Shown here one piece after another: positions 35,902-45,021 of a stretch of 64,000 nucleotides of DNA. Location: positions 806,001-870,000 of the forward strand of contig NZ_RQFO01000017.1 of the NCBI RefSeq assembly GCF_004770045.1, written 5' to 3'. Source of the stretch: Leptospira montravelensis (GTDB taxonomy: Bacteria > Spirochaetota > Leptospiria > Leptospirales > Leptospiraceae). The stretch's first letter is position 1. Each line of letters starts with the position of its first letter. The translations under genes and the position numbers were made by a program. Below the pieces are notes generated by a model that worked only from the letters and a program-made list of their open reading frames with translations, ran no database searches and was not told the DNA's origin.

Positions 35902-38010
35902 ATGAAAACACGTTCTTCTCTTTTTTATGGATTCACCATTCTCTTATTTGGTTCTCTAGGTTACTTTCTTTTACAAGCCGGGACTCTTCTTGAAGTCACA
36001 AAAAATATTGTAACAATATCCAATGAACATCTAGACACTGAAAATTTTTTCAACCGTTTCCACCATCCATTAGCCCTACTATTTCTCCAAATAATCATTG
36101 TTTGTGGGTCCGCGCGATTTGTTGGTTATGTTTTCTCAAGGAAACTCAAACAACCATCCGTAATGGGTGAAATTGTAGCAGGGATTTTACTTGGACCATC
36201 TTTACTTGGTTATTACTTTCCAGAAACGATGGGATTTTTATTTCCACCGGCAAGTCTTCCCACTCTCGGAACCCTCAGTCAAATAGGTTTAGTTCTTTTT
36301 ATGTTCATCATAGGAATGGAACTAGACATCTCGGTTCTTAAAAACAAAGCACATTCAGCCATAATCATTAGCCACGCCAGTATCATTTTCCCTTTCTTTT
36401 TAGGGATGATATTAGCTTATTTTTTTTATACTGACTATGCACCGGAAAATGTAGGTTTTTTATCTTTTTCACTTTTTATGGGAATAGCAATGAGTATCAC
36501 TGCCTTTCCCGTTCTCGCAAGAATCCTTCAAGAACGGAATCTCACAAGAACTCCGCTTGGTGCAATGGTTCTAACTTGCGCTGCTGCGGACGATATGACC
36601 GCTTGGATCTTACTTGCGATCATTGTAACAATTTCTAAAGCCGGAAATCTCAATACGGCACTTTTCACCATAGGACTATCTTTTGCCTATATCCTAACAA
36701 TGATTTATTTAGTGGCACCCTTTCTCAAACGATTAGGATCCATTTATATCTCCAGGGAAAACTTAACAAGAACTGCCGTTGCTCTTATCTTAATGATTTT
36801 ATTCCTCTCTTCACTCACAACAGAGGTCATCGGTATCCATGCTCTGTTCGGAGCATTTCTTGCGGGCGTCATTATGCCAACAGAGGGAAACCTCAAAAAA
36901 CTCGTAGCGGAAAAGATAGAAGACATAGCTGTTATTTTATTTCTACCCATTTTCTTTGTGATCACAGGACTTAGAACTGAGATTGGCCTGCTCAATGGGT
37001 CTCACCTTTGGTTAGTGTTTGGACTCGTCATCCTTGTGGCGGTAGTGGGAAAATTTATAGGAAGTGCTTTTGCGGCCAAAGTTTCGGGCTCCAATTGGGA
37101 AGATGCCCTTTCCATAGGTGCTCTTATGAACACTCGTGGTCTCATGGAACTTGTGGTTCTTAATATTGGATATGATTTAGGAATTTTAAGTCCTGAAATC
37201 TTCGCAGTATTTGTGTTAATGGCACTTGTCACCACTCTTTCTACTGGACCACTTCTCGATGGAATCCAAAAGTTTTTTTCTAATACCGAAAAACGTATTC
37301 CTACAGAAAAACCAGTAGACCACAAATTACGAGTGTTAGTTGCTTTTGCCCAAGAGAAAATGGGAAAAAGTTTGGTTCGATTTGCTTTTTCACTTTCTGG
37401 AAACCAAAAGAAAAATTTAGAAATCACTGCACTTCATATTTCACCAAACGACTCACTTTCCAATGAAGAAATTCGCCGATACCGGGATGCCAGTTTTGAA
37501 GCGATTCGCCAAACAGGCTCTAGTATGGGAATCCAAGTTCAAACAGAATACCGTATCACAGACAATGTTACATATGAAATTGTCAATTTTGCTAAAATCA
37601 AACATACAGATATTTTACTCATCGGTGCTGCCAAACCTCTATTTTCTCGTAGTTATACGGGGGGAAAAATTAAGGGAATTCTCAACTATTGCCCTGCCAC
37701 TGTGGGTGTCCTCATCGACAACGGTTTGGAATCTGTAGAAAAAGTAGCAATTCTTTACAAAGGGGAAAAAGATCCCATCCTGGGTTTTGCACAAAAACTA
37801 ACCTCCCTCAAAGGAATGAAGTCGAACAAAATCAAAGTGGAAGACTTAGTACAACCGGAAACAGATCTAAATCCCTATCCCATCTCCATAAACAAAATCA
37901 CTGGGTATTCATTGATTCTCATTGATCTGAATGTCTGGGAAGAAATGGGATTTGAGAAAATGGATCTTCTCCCAACTTCATTTCTTTTGGTTCGTTTTTT
38001 AGGCACTTAA
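35902..38010 (+). CDS. Cation:proton antiporter (CPA2 family) with C-terminal universal-stress-like region
   Basis: 702 residues. After an N-terminal signal-anchor helix come about twelve membrane segments (to ~residue 440) with CPA2 hallmarks: GEIVAGILLGPSLLGY, the TAFPVLARILQE block and the ion-binding CAAADDMTAW with two adjacent aspartates. The remaining ~260 residues are soluble and resemble tandem universal-stress-protein folds (HTDILLIGAAKPLF), as in large cyanobacterial and Gram-negative antiporters. It exchanges Na+ or K+ for H+ across the inner membrane, with the soluble part probably regulatory. It is likely the third gene of an argG-coaD unit. Confidence 0.88.
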   Translation: MKTRSSLFYGFTILLFGSLGYFLLQAGTLLEVTKNIVTISNEHLDTENFFNRFHHPLALLFLQIIIVCGSARFVGYVFSRKLKQPSVMGEIVAGILLGPSLLGYYFPETMGFLFPPASLPTLGTLSQIGLVLFMFIIGMELDISVLKNKAHSAIIISHASIIFPFFLGMILAYFFYTDYAPENVGFLSFSLFMGIAMSITAFPVLARILQERNLTRTPLGAMVLTCAAADDMTAWILLAIIVTISKAGNLNTALFTIGLSFAYILTMIYLVAPFLKRLGSIYISRENLTRTAVALILMILFLSSLTTEVIGIHALFGAFLAGVIMPTEGNLKKLVAEKIEDIAVILFLPIFFVITGLRTEIGLLNGSHLWLVFGLVILVAVVGKFIGSAFAAKVSGSNWEDALSIGALMNTRGLMELVVLNIGYDLGILSPEIFAVFVLMALVTTLSTGPLLDGIQKFFSNTEKRIPTEKPVDHKLRVLVAFAQEKMGKSLVRFAFSLSGNQKKNLEITALHISPNDSLSNEEIRRYRDASFEAIRQTGSSMGIQVQTEYRITDNVTYEIVNFAKIKHTDILLIGAAKPLFSRSYTGGKIKGILNYCPATVGVLIDNGLESVEKVAILYKGEKDPILGFAQKLTSLKGMKSNKIKVEDLVQPETDLNPYPISINKITGYSLILIDLNVWEEMGFEKMDLLPTSFLLVRFLGT

Positions 38011-38033
38011 AGATTCGATTGCTTTTTTCGGTT

Positions 38034-38051
38034 TCTCCAAGCTTTTGGAGA
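38034..38051 (+). promoter_or_regulatory. Hairpin covering the ndk ribosome binding site
   Basis: tctccaa and ttggaga form a perfect 7-bp stem with a 4-nt loop (gctt), ending 1 nt before the ndk ATG. The ggag ribosome binding site is entirely inside the 3' arm, paired with tctcc. In RNA this would hide the site and could act as a thermosensor or translational switch. Confidence 0.45.
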
Positions 38052-38052
38052 T

Positions 38053-38466
38053 ATGGAAAGAACTTTTATTATGCTTAAACCCGATGCTGTGAAAAACAAA
38101 CACATCGGCGACATCCTTCAAAGAATCGAAAAAGAAGGATTTAAAATCCTAGGAATGAAATTCCTAAAACTCAGCCTCGAAGACGCTAAACAATTTTATG
38201 CGGTTCACGCAGCTCGTCCATTTTATAATGACCTTTGCACTTACATGGCATCTGGTCCGATCGTAGCTTGCGCTCTTGAAAGAGACAACGCGGTAACACA
38301 TTGGAGAGATGTAATCGGTGCCACTGATCCAAAAGAAGCAAAAGCAGGAACCATTCGTGCTCTTTTTGCAGAAAGCAAAGAAGCAAATGCGGTTCACGGT
38401 TCTGACTCTGTGGCAAACGCACTTCAAGAAATTGCGTTTTTCTTCAAAGGGTATGAACTTAACTAA
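38053..38466 (+). CDS. ndk: Nucleoside diphosphate kinase
   Basis: 137 residues, the usual bacterial length. It transfers the gamma phosphate from NTPs to NDPs through a phosphohistidine. The start [22 protein letters not shown] and the active-site His115 in NAVHGSDS are diagnostic. The ribosome binding site is inside a stable hairpin directly before the start, and a strong terminator follows the gene at 38485, so this is probably a short transcript with its own control. Confidence 0.97.
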   Translation: MERTFIMLKPDAVKNKHIGDILQRIEKEGFKILGMKFLKLSLEDAKQFYAVHAARPFYNDLCTYMASGPIVACALERDNAVTHWRDVIGATDPKEAKAGTIRALFAESKEANAVHGSDSVANALQEIAFFFKGYELN

Positions 38467-38484
38467 GTTCGAACCAAACAATCG

Positions 38485-38514
38485 ATCGGTTCTTTAAAGA
38501 GAACCGGTCTTTTT
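38485..38514 (+). terminator. Intrinsic terminator after ndk
   Basis: A stem of 7 perfect pairs (cggttct/agaaccg), extended by a G-U and an A-U pair, closes the loop ttaaag and runs directly into a U-rich tract (tcttttt). It is a textbook rho-independent terminator, yet its end is only 3 nt before the GTG of the next gene. Confidence 0.85.
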
Positions 38515-38517
38515 CCC

Positions 38518-39441
38518 GTGCCAACCCTCTTTTCTGAAATTTTAAAAAACTCCAAACAACTCTTTGATTCTTTTTTTGAATCTTATACTAAAGAATTGTT
38601 TCAACCTCGCACTCGCATAACGGATGCTTGTTTATATAGTTTACAGGCAGGCGGAAAACGAATTCGACCAATCTTTGTTCTGAATTCTTATTTTGAACCA
38701 ATTCATTTTCCAACTAATCTAAATAGGGACAATCACCTCTCAGTTTATCTTGCGGCTCTTGCAGTGGAATGCATTCATACCTATTCCCTGATCCATGATG
38801 ATCTCCCAGCAATGGACAATGACGATACTCGCCGTGGTATGCCTACTTGCCACATTCAGTTTGATGAGGCCACTGCCATCCTTGCAGGTGACACACTGAA
38901 CTCTTTGAGTTTCTATTTGTTATCTCTATTGGAAAAAACAGACTCCACCACCATCCGTGACTCCATCCAAATTCTCCACAGAGGGGCCGGAATGAAGGGA
39001 ATGATCCTCGGGCAAATGGAAGATATTGAAGAAGAAAAAAATCCAAGCCCTATCGATAAAGAATCCAAACTCGCATCCATCCATGAAAAAAAGACGGGGG
39101 CTCTGATTGAAGCTTCCTTCCTTTTAGGAAACCGATTACGACCGGATTGGTTAGAAAGGGAGTCCGTAATTTCAAGTTATGCGAAAGAAATTGGTTTATT
39201 ATTTCAAATTACAGATGATATTTTAGATGTGGAAGGAAACCTTGCCGATCTTGGAAAAACGCCCGGAAAGGATGCAAAAGCAGGAAAATTAACTTACCCC
39301 AGTCTTTATGGAATGGACACTGCTAAAAAATTAAGAGATGAATCCGTATCCAAAGCGATTTCCCTTGTGGCAAACGTATCGTCCCTAAATAATGAATTCT
39401 TTTTAGGATTACCGAAATACATTGCCGAAAGAAAAAATTAG
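38518..39441 (+). CDS. Polyprenyl diphosphate synthase (farnesyl/geranylgeranyl type)
   Basis: 307 residues from a GTG at 38518; upstream codons contain no other start before a stop. The first Asp-rich motif is DDLPAMDNDDTRRG (94-107), with AGGKRIRP binding isopentenyl diphosphate, and the second is DDILD. It condenses isopentenyl diphosphate with allylic diphosphates to make farnesyl or geranylgeranyl diphosphate. The family (IspA-like) is clear, product length is not: a Thr-Tyr pair lies just before the first motif (CIHTYSLIHDD). There is no ribosome binding site and a terminator ends 3 nt before the start. It overlaps the next gene by 20 nt. Confidence 0.9.
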   Translation: MPTLFSEILKNSKQLFDSFFESYTKELFQPRTRITDACLYSLQAGGKRIRPIFVLNSYFEPIHFPTNLNRDNHLSVYLAALAVECIHTYSLIHDDLPAMDNDDTRRGMPTCHIQFDEATAILAGDTLNSLSFYLLSLLEKTDSTTIRDSIQILHRGAGMKGMILGQMEDIEEEKNPSPIDKESKLASIHEKKTGALIEASFLLGNRLRPDWLERESVISSYAKEIGLLFQITDDILDVEGNLADLGKTPGKDAKAGKLTYPSLYGMDTAKKLRDESVSKAISLVANVSSLNNEFFLGLPKYIAERKN

Positions 39442-40195
39442 ACTGGATGATTTCCTCGTTCGCGAAGGTTATGCGATCGATCGAAAACGAGCACAATCGT
39501 TAATCCTTTCTGGATCTGTTCTTATCAATGATGTAGTAATTTCCAAAGTGGGAACCTTAATTTCTCCCAAAGATATAGTTCGCACTAAAGAAAAAATCAA
39601 AACCTATGTTTCTCGTGGGGCATACAAACTGCTCGGAGCTTTTGATTCTTTTCCCACTGCCAATGTGAAAAACAAAACCTGTATCGACCTGGGCTCTTCA
39701 ACTGGTGGTTTTTGCCAGGTGCTTTTGGAAAAAGGTGCCTCCCGAGTGATCGCCGTGGATGTAGGTTACGGCCAATTAGCACAAAAAATTGCCAATGATC
39801 CCAAGGTCACAGTTTTTGATCGCACTCATCTAAAAGACCTTACGGTTTCTCAATTAGAACCTTTAACCGAGGAAACTTGGATCACAATGGATTTAAGTTT
39901 TATTTCTCTAGTGCCCGTTTTTGGATCCTTAATTTCTCTTTTTCAATCAAGTTCCCATATTGTTTGGCAAGGAATTTCTTTATTCAAACCTCAATTTGAA
40001 GTTCATCCTTCCAAATTAGAGAAAGGTGTATTGAGGGATTCGCATCATATTGGTTATACGATTCGTTCTATTTGGCGAAAGATTAGAAATTTAGATTCCA
40101 GAATAAAATTTTTAGGGCTCGCAGAATCCCCGATCCAGGGAGCCGATGGCAATCGAGAATTTTTGATTCGATGGGAATGGAAAAATAGAATTTAA
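39422..40195 (+). CDS. TlyA-family rRNA methyltransferase/haemolysin-like protein
   Basis: 257 residues from a TTG at 39422 inside the end of the polyprenyl synthase gene (20-nt overlap). An S4 RNA-binding domain (RLDDFLVREGYAIDRKRAQ, residues ~5-65) is followed by an FtsJ-type Rossmann methyltransferase with the SAM motif LDLGSSTGGFCQVLL and VIAVDVGYGQLA. TlyA proteins 2'-O-methylate ribosomal RNA; some were first described as haemolysins. The TTG is supported by the S4 domain starting there. The pairing with an IspA-like gene is common in bacteria. Confidence 0.92.
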   Translation: MPKEKIRLDDFLVREGYAIDRKRAQSLILSGSVLINDVVISKVGTLISPKDIVRTKEKIKTYVSRGAYKLLGAFDSFPTANVKNKTCIDLGSSTGGFCQVLLEKGASRVIAVDVGYGQLAQKIANDPKVTVFDRTHLKDLTVSQLEPLTEETWITMDLSFISLVPVFGSLISLFQSSSHIVWQGISLFKPQFEVHPSKLEKGVLRDSHHIGYTIRSIWRKIRNLDSRIKFLGLAESPIQGADGNREFLIRWEWKNRI

Positions 40196-40199
40196 AAAA

Positions 40200-40565
40200 T
40201 TAAGAAGTAAAACCAGAAACCGCTTCTTTTAATTGGTCCGTAGTGAATGGTTTCAACAAATATGCGTAAGACGGGTTTTGATTGATTCGGTATTTTGCAG
40301 TATCATCTAAAAATCCTGTCAAAAATAAAACTGGCACTGAGAATTGTTCCCGTAATGATTCGGCTGTTTCGATCCCATCCAATGACCCCTCCAAATTAAT
40401 ATCCATTAGGATCAAATCCGGAACCTTTTCCGAAACGATTTGGAAAGCCTCATCCCCAGAAGGAACCACTGCTATCACATGAAAACCGAAAGATTCGATT
40501 TTCTGTTTGATATTGAGTCCGAGGAAAGGTTCATCCTCTACAATGAGGATGTTCTTTTTTGTCAT
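40200..40565 (-). CDS. Single-domain response regulator
   Basis: 121 residues made of one receiver domain: acidic pocket in VEDE (10-12), phospho-acceptor Asp55 (LILMDINLEG), Thr in FLTGF and Lys in LLKPF. No output domain. Such proteins pass phosphate in relays or regulate by protein contact, like CheY or Spo0F. The DINLEGSLDGIETA phrase is typical of receivers paired with PAS or HWE kinases. It is monocistronic between convergent genes, so its kinase cannot be assigned from context. Confidence 0.93.
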   Translation of the reverse strand: MTKKNILIVEDEPFLGLNIKQKIESFGFHVIAVVPSGDEAFQIVSEKVPDLILMDINLEGSLDGIETAESLREQFSVPVLFLTGFLDDTAKYRINQNPSYAYLLKPFTTDQLKEAVSGFTS

Positions 40566-40614
40566 ATATGCTTTATTTTATAAGGGGGGGTCTGTTAAAA
40601 AGTAAAAATACTGT

Positions 40615-40848
40615 ATGGCAGATAAAAGTAGCAAACAACCCGAAAATGTACCAGGAAAATACTATGTCGACCAAACCTGTGTCCCTTGTAACGACTGCAT
40701 AAAGGAAGCCCCTGACCTTTTACAGTACAGTGCAGACGAAAGTCATATTTTTGTAAAAAAACAACCAACAACACCAAATGAAGAAAAACAGGCAAAAGCA
40801 GCAATGGCAATGTGTCCGGTAGACGCCATTGGCGATGACGGTGAATAG
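40615..40848 (+). CDS. Single-cluster ferredoxin
   Basis: 77 residues. Cys22, Cys25, Cys28 and Cys67-Pro68 give the CxxCxxC...CP pattern of a ferredoxin with one [4Fe-4S] cluster (or [3Fe-4S] in some relatives), and the chain is highly acidic in places. It is a soluble electron carrier; partners are not evident nearby. The stop abuts the end of the convergent alpha/beta hydrolase gene with no spacer. Confidence 0.9.
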   Translation: MADKSSKQPENVPGKYYVDQTCVPCNDCIKEAPDLLQYSADESHIFVKKQPTTPNEEKQAKAAMAMCPVDAIGDDGE

Positions 40849-41718
40849 TTAAGTATTATAGAATATACTAATATTTCTTGCGACCACATCCGGTTTTTCT
40901 AGGTGAATTGCATGTCTTACTTTTGGAATCCACACCAATTTACTTTTTTTAATATACGAATTAATTTTTTTCATCATAAATGGTGGTGTAATTTCATCTT
41001 CAGCGCCAGCTAAAATCAAAGTTGGAATTTTGATTCCTTTCATTTTAGAATCAAAAAAAATCTCCTCTTCCCTACGTAAGGTATTTTCTTGTAAATATTC
41101 GTTCGGTTTATCATTCCAAATAGTAACAAGAGTGTGGCGAAATAAAAATCCAGGTTCGGGAAATTCTTCTCCGTAAAGATATCGAAGTAGCAATACGACC
41201 TGTTTTTCTGTTTTAGGAAATAGAACTTTACGCATTTTTTCACGTTCTGGATGAGGAATACCACCGGGTGCTAACAGAATAAGCTTTTGCACTCGGTTAT
41301 GAGTATCACTTAAAACTAAATGTTGGGATGTGAGCCCACCCATAGAATGGCCGACTAAACAAATATCTTTTAAATCTAATTTTTCGAAACACTCAAGAAG
41401 TAAGTCTGCCCAAACATCGATTTGGTAAAGATACTTCACTAAAGGTAATTTACTTTTTCCATATCCAGGCAAATCAAATACATAAAGTGGATAACCTTCA
41501 TTTAACAGTTCTTTTACGACTCGCCGAAAACCAAAACTTTCGTCGAGTAAACCATGCAAAAAAACTATAGGTTTTTTGTTGCCATTTCCAAATTTCCAAT
41601 AAAAAATTTGGTGTCCACCCATTGGAATAAAACTGGGAATCCCACCCATATTTTTCATTGATTTACGTCTCTGGGACTGATAGTTTCGAAAAAGGCTTCG
41701 GTAAAAATATTTCATCAT
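40849..41718 (-). CDS. Alpha/beta-fold hydrolase
   Basis: About 289 residues if it starts at the ATG ATG pair at 41718. Oxyanion region VFLHGLLDESFG, nucleophile elbow VGHSMGG, acid in AGAEDEITPP and the catalytic histidine in VRHAIHLEKP make a complete Ser-Asp-His triad. It is a cytoplasmic esterase, lipase or C-C hydrolase of unknown substrate. The start is uncertain: the pair at 41718 leaves 1 nt to the divergent kinase gene and has no ribosome binding site, while an ATG at 41658 would leave room for a promoter and still include the whole fold. Confidence 0.83.
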   Translation of the reverse strand: MMKYFYRSLFRNYQSQRRKSMKNMGGIPSFIPMGGHQIFYWKFGNGNKKPIVFLHGLLDESFGFRRVVKELLNEGYPLYVFDLPGYGKSKLPLVKYLYQIDVWADLLLECFEKLDLKDICLVGHSMGGLTSQHLVLSDTHNRVQKLILLAPGGIPHPEREKMRKVLFPKTEKQVVLLLRYLYGEEFPEPGFLFRHTLVTIWNDKPNEYLQENTLRREEEIFFDSKMKGIKIPTLILAGAEDEITPPFMMKKINSYIKKSKLVWIPKVRHAIHLEKPDVVARNISIFYNT

Positions 41719-41719
41719 A

Positions 41720-43510
41720 ATGTTTAATTCAAAAATTGAAAGACTATCGCAGCTACTCTCCCATTCCCAAAAAGGATTAGTTTTCGTCGATCTTAAATCC
41801 AAACAAATCCTCTACATCAATTCAATTGCAATTGAACAATTGGAAATAAAAAATCCAAAATCATTGCAAGTGGAAAATATATTCTGCGATTTTGATCTCC
41901 TAGTTTCAGAGATCCACACACATCCACAATCCAAAAGCGAATACAAATGGTTTCTAAAAAAACTAAATTCAGAAAAGATTCCAGTATCTGTTCATTATTC
42001 CTCTTTAACTGACTTCTTTGATTCCGATACAGAAATATACGCGATTACAATTAACTGGAACCAAATGCATTCTGAGGATCATTTAGAAATAGTTGACCAC
42101 TTAGAAATTCCGTTCATTCAAACTGATTTAGCAGGCAATTTACAATACGCTAACAATCGTTTTATTGAATTATTCAGGTTATCACCTAACAAAATTGAAT
42201 CTTATACAATATTTGATGTTCTGATTCTACCGGAGAATCTAAAGAATGAAATTTTAAAAAGAAATACAAAATTTTTAATAGAAGTTGATCACTCTGTTGA
42301 GAATTCGATCACCTTTCAATTACAAAGTTTTATCACAATGCAGGAAGGAAAGCCAAATGGAATTTCACTGCTCTTATTAGATCTTTCCGAATTACAAAAC
42401 GCTGAACGCATTATTAAATATGGCGAAGACAAACTAAGAACATTTTTTGCCACGATGAACAATGGTTTTGTAATTATAAATAAAGACGCACAAATTTTAG
42501 AGATTGCTCCTATTTTTAAGTTTTTACTCTTTCAGGTTTTTGCATTTGAAGTAGGTGAAGATATTTTCCATTTTTTTGATGAAAAAATGAAATCAAAACT
42601 AATGGAAGTTTTAAGTTCCGTCATCGAAAATCAAAACTCTCAAACAACTGAATTTGATTATTTATTACTTGGTGAAGAAAAAACATTTGAAATTCGGTTT
42701 ATACCCGTTAGACGATATGATCCGAACGATAAAAAAATTTTGTTAGTATTTTCTGATATCACGGAAGCTAAACGAAAGGATCGACAACTAATTGAATCAA
42801 TGAAATTTGCAAGTATTGGTGAAATTGCAGCCGGTCTTGCACACGAAATCAATAACCCACTACAAAGTGCACTTTTGTACTTGGACGACTTAATTACTGT
42901 CGACGAAGCAGATCAAAATGAACGAAGGAATATTTTAAAAAAAATTGAATCTGCCAATTTGCGAATTCGTGATTTGGTGAAAGCTTTACTAGATTTGGGA
43001 AGGATGGAAAGCCCCAATCGAGATATTGTCTCTCCATATTATATTCTAGTTCGAACAAGCGAACTAGTCGAAGTTAGTTGCCGTAAAAAAAATATAAGTT
43101 TTACTAGGCATGCAGGACCAAATTTGCCAGGAATCTTTGTGCGCTGGCAAGAAATAGAACAAGTTTTAATCAATTGTGTGGTAAATTCGATCAATGCACT
43201 TTCTGAGATGGAGACTGCCAGACAATTTCCAAAAATCGAATTAGGTATCGATTTAGTCAAAATCCAAAAAAAAGAATGGGTTGTTTTTTCAGTCGAAGAT
43301 AATGGCCCCGGAATTGATGATGATACATTAGAGAAGGTTTTTTTACCCTTATTCACTACGAGACGAAATAAACAAGGAACTGGTTTAGGTCTTTCTATAT
43401 CAAAAAAGATCATCGCGGAACATGGTGGAGAAATCTATATTAAAACTAAGGAAGGTACGGGAGCTAAGGTAGAGATTTACCTCCCTGCCCATACGGATGA
43501 AAATGGATAA
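41720..43510 (+). CDS. PAS-domain sensor histidine kinase (NtrB-like)
   Basis: 596 residues, soluble. Three PAS-like segments (starting near 10, 130 and 245) precede the dimerisation/phospho-acceptor box GEIAAGLAHEINNPLQSALL and a complete ATPase domain (NCVVNSINAL, DNGPGID, TGLGLSISKKI). The HEINNPL form is typical of kinases for NtrC-type or complex relays. It overlaps the following receiver-kinase gene by 14 nt, which should be its partner. It may be a cytoplasmic sensor of redox or a small ligand. The start has no visible ribosome binding site. Confidence 0.9.
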   Translation: MFNSKIERLSQLLSHSQKGLVFVDLKSKQILYINSIAIEQLEIKNPKSLQVENIFCDFDLLVSEIHTHPQSKSEYKWFLKKLNSEKIPVSVHYSSLTDFFDSDTEIYAITINWNQMHSEDHLEIVDHLEIPFIQTDLAGNLQYANNRFIELFRLSPNKIESYTIFDVLILPENLKNEILKRNTKFLIEVDHSVENSITFQLQSFITMQEGKPNGISLLLLDLSELQNAERIIKYGEDKLRTFFATMNNGFVIINKDAQILEIAPIFKFLLFQVFAFEVGEDIFHFFDEKMKSKLMEVLSSVIENQNSQTTEFDYLLLGEEKTFEIRFIPVRRYDPNDKKILLVFSDITEAKRKDRQLIESMKFASIGEIAAGLAHEINNPLQSALLYLDDLITVDEADQNERRNILKKIESANLRIRDLVKALLDLGRMESPNRDIVSPYYILVRTSELVEVSCRKKNISFTRHAGPNLPGIFVRWQEIEQVLINCVVNSINALSEMETARQFPKIELGIDLVKIQKKEWVVFSVEDNGPGIDDDTLEKVFLPLFTTRRNKQGTGLGLSISKKIIAEHGGEIYIKTKEGTGAKVEIYLPAHTDENG

Positions 43511-45014
43511 GATTTTAATTGTAGATGACGAAGAGGATATACGAATCGCACTAAAACGAGTGTTATCTCGAGAAGGATATCAAATCGAACTCGCGGAATC
43601 TGCTTCTGAAGCGATCCAAAGAATTTCATCTGGTGAAACCTTTTCCGTTGCTATTTCCGATATTTTAATGTCTGGAATGTCTGGAATTGATTTCACAAAG
43701 TTTATTGCAGAAAAACAAATTAATTTACCTGTTATCCTTATTACAGGAAATCCGAATTTATCATCCGCCGAATCTGCAATTCGTTATCATGCATTCGAGT
43801 ACATATCGAAACCAGTAGACAGAACACAAATTTTATCTGTTGTTAAACGAGCATTAGAACTTAAAAATCAAAAGGATTCCGATTTAGAAAAATTGATGTT
43901 ATCGGAAAAACTGGAAAAAGCACTTCGTACTCAAAACTTAGATTTAAACAGACAGAACGCGGCAATATTAAATGCAACTTCAGATGCTGTGATTACAATT
44001 GATTCTAAACTTACGGTAGTTTCGGCAAATAAAGCAAGTTTTGAAATGTTTCGTTTCAGAACTCCTTTGGATCTAATTGGTCAATCAGTGAAAATTTTAT
44101 TCACTGAAAATAAAATGCAAAAATACATGAGCCAAGTTTCAAAAGTGTTGAGTGAAGAAGAAAATAAATCCACTCTTCAACTATCAGATGTAACATTATT
44201 ACGTTCGGATGCATCTACTTTTTTGGCGGACATTGCAATATGTTCATACAGTTTGGATGGTGATACTTATTACACAGGTGTCATTAGGGATGTAACTCAG
44301 AAAAAGGCAATGGTGGAACAACTCATTCACTCAGAAAGAAGGGCTTTTTTATCAGTAGTGGCTGCAAGTATTGGACACGAAATTAATAACTCTCTAACTG
44401 CGATCCAAGGCTTTGTAGAAATGGCTTCTCGAGAAAACGCAGATACAATGTTAAAAGATCGTGCCTTAAAGGTGACTTTGAATCAAACGGAAAAATTAAG
44501 GGCATTGACTTCCAATCTTTTGCAACTTGGAAAATCCTTAAAATCAAATAATGAACAATCAAAAGTTTTAAATTTGAATAATGAAATTTCCTCGGTTCTT
44601 CAAGTGTTTAAGGAAACTGCAAAATTAAAATACTGCCATATCAAAAGAGAAGATTCTTTTGAAGAGATTCTTATCCAAATGAATTCTGATCAATTTGCTT
44701 TGTTATTATCAAACATTCTTCTTAATGCAGCTGATGCTACCAATAATATTGGAACTATTGAAATCGTTTCCTATAAAGATCAAAAAAATTCTCATCTTAT
44801 TGTAACAGACGATGGCGAAGGTATGTCACCTGAAACATTAAATAAAATATATGAACCGTATTTTACAACGAAGGAACTTGGAAAAGGAACGGGTCTGGGC
44901 ATGTTTGTAGTCAAACAAATTGTGGATAATTTTGACATTCGATTAGAAATTGATTCAACTCCAGGAAATGGATCTAAATTTCATTTTATTTTTCCAAAGG
45001 TCTCTGAATCATAG
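43497..45014 (+). CDS. Response regulator-PAS-histidine kinase hybrid
   Basis: 505 residues. An N-terminal receiver (IVDDEEDI, acceptor Asp in AISDILMSGMSG, Lys in YISKPVD) leads through a coiled coil to a PAS domain (~155-265) and a kinase core with HEINNSLTAI and an intact ATPase (LLNAADATNN, DDGEGMS, GKGTGLGMFVV). Receiver-first hybrids accept phosphate and thereby control their own kinase. With the upstream gene (14-nt overlap) it forms a two-kinase relay; no DNA-binding output gene is adjacent. Confidence 0.9.
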   Translation: MKMDKILIVDDEEDIRIALKRVLSREGYQIELAESASEAIQRISSGETFSVAISDILMSGMSGIDFTKFIAEKQINLPVILITGNPNLSSAESAIRYHAFEYISKPVDRTQILSVVKRALELKNQKDSDLEKLMLSEKLEKALRTQNLDLNRQNAAILNATSDAVITIDSKLTVVSANKASFEMFRFRTPLDLIGQSVKILFTENKMQKYMSQVSKVLSEEENKSTLQLSDVTLLRSDASTFLADIAICSYSLDGDTYYTGVIRDVTQKKAMVEQLIHSERRAFLSVVAASIGHEINNSLTAIQGFVEMASRENADTMLKDRALKVTLNQTEKLRALTSNLLQLGKSLKSNNEQSKVLNLNNEISSVLQVFKETAKLKYCHIKREDSFEEILIQMNSDQFALLLSNILLNAADATNNIGTIEIVSYKDQKNSHLIVTDDGEGMSPETLNKIYEPYFTTKELGKGTGLGMFVVKQIVDNFDIRLEIDSTPGNGSKFHFIFPKVSES

Positions 45015-45021
45015 TTGTTAA

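Noticed and set aside
36744..37427. Two long antisense frames within the antiporter gene
   Set aside because: Mirror images of membrane-helix coding; no start context or domain.
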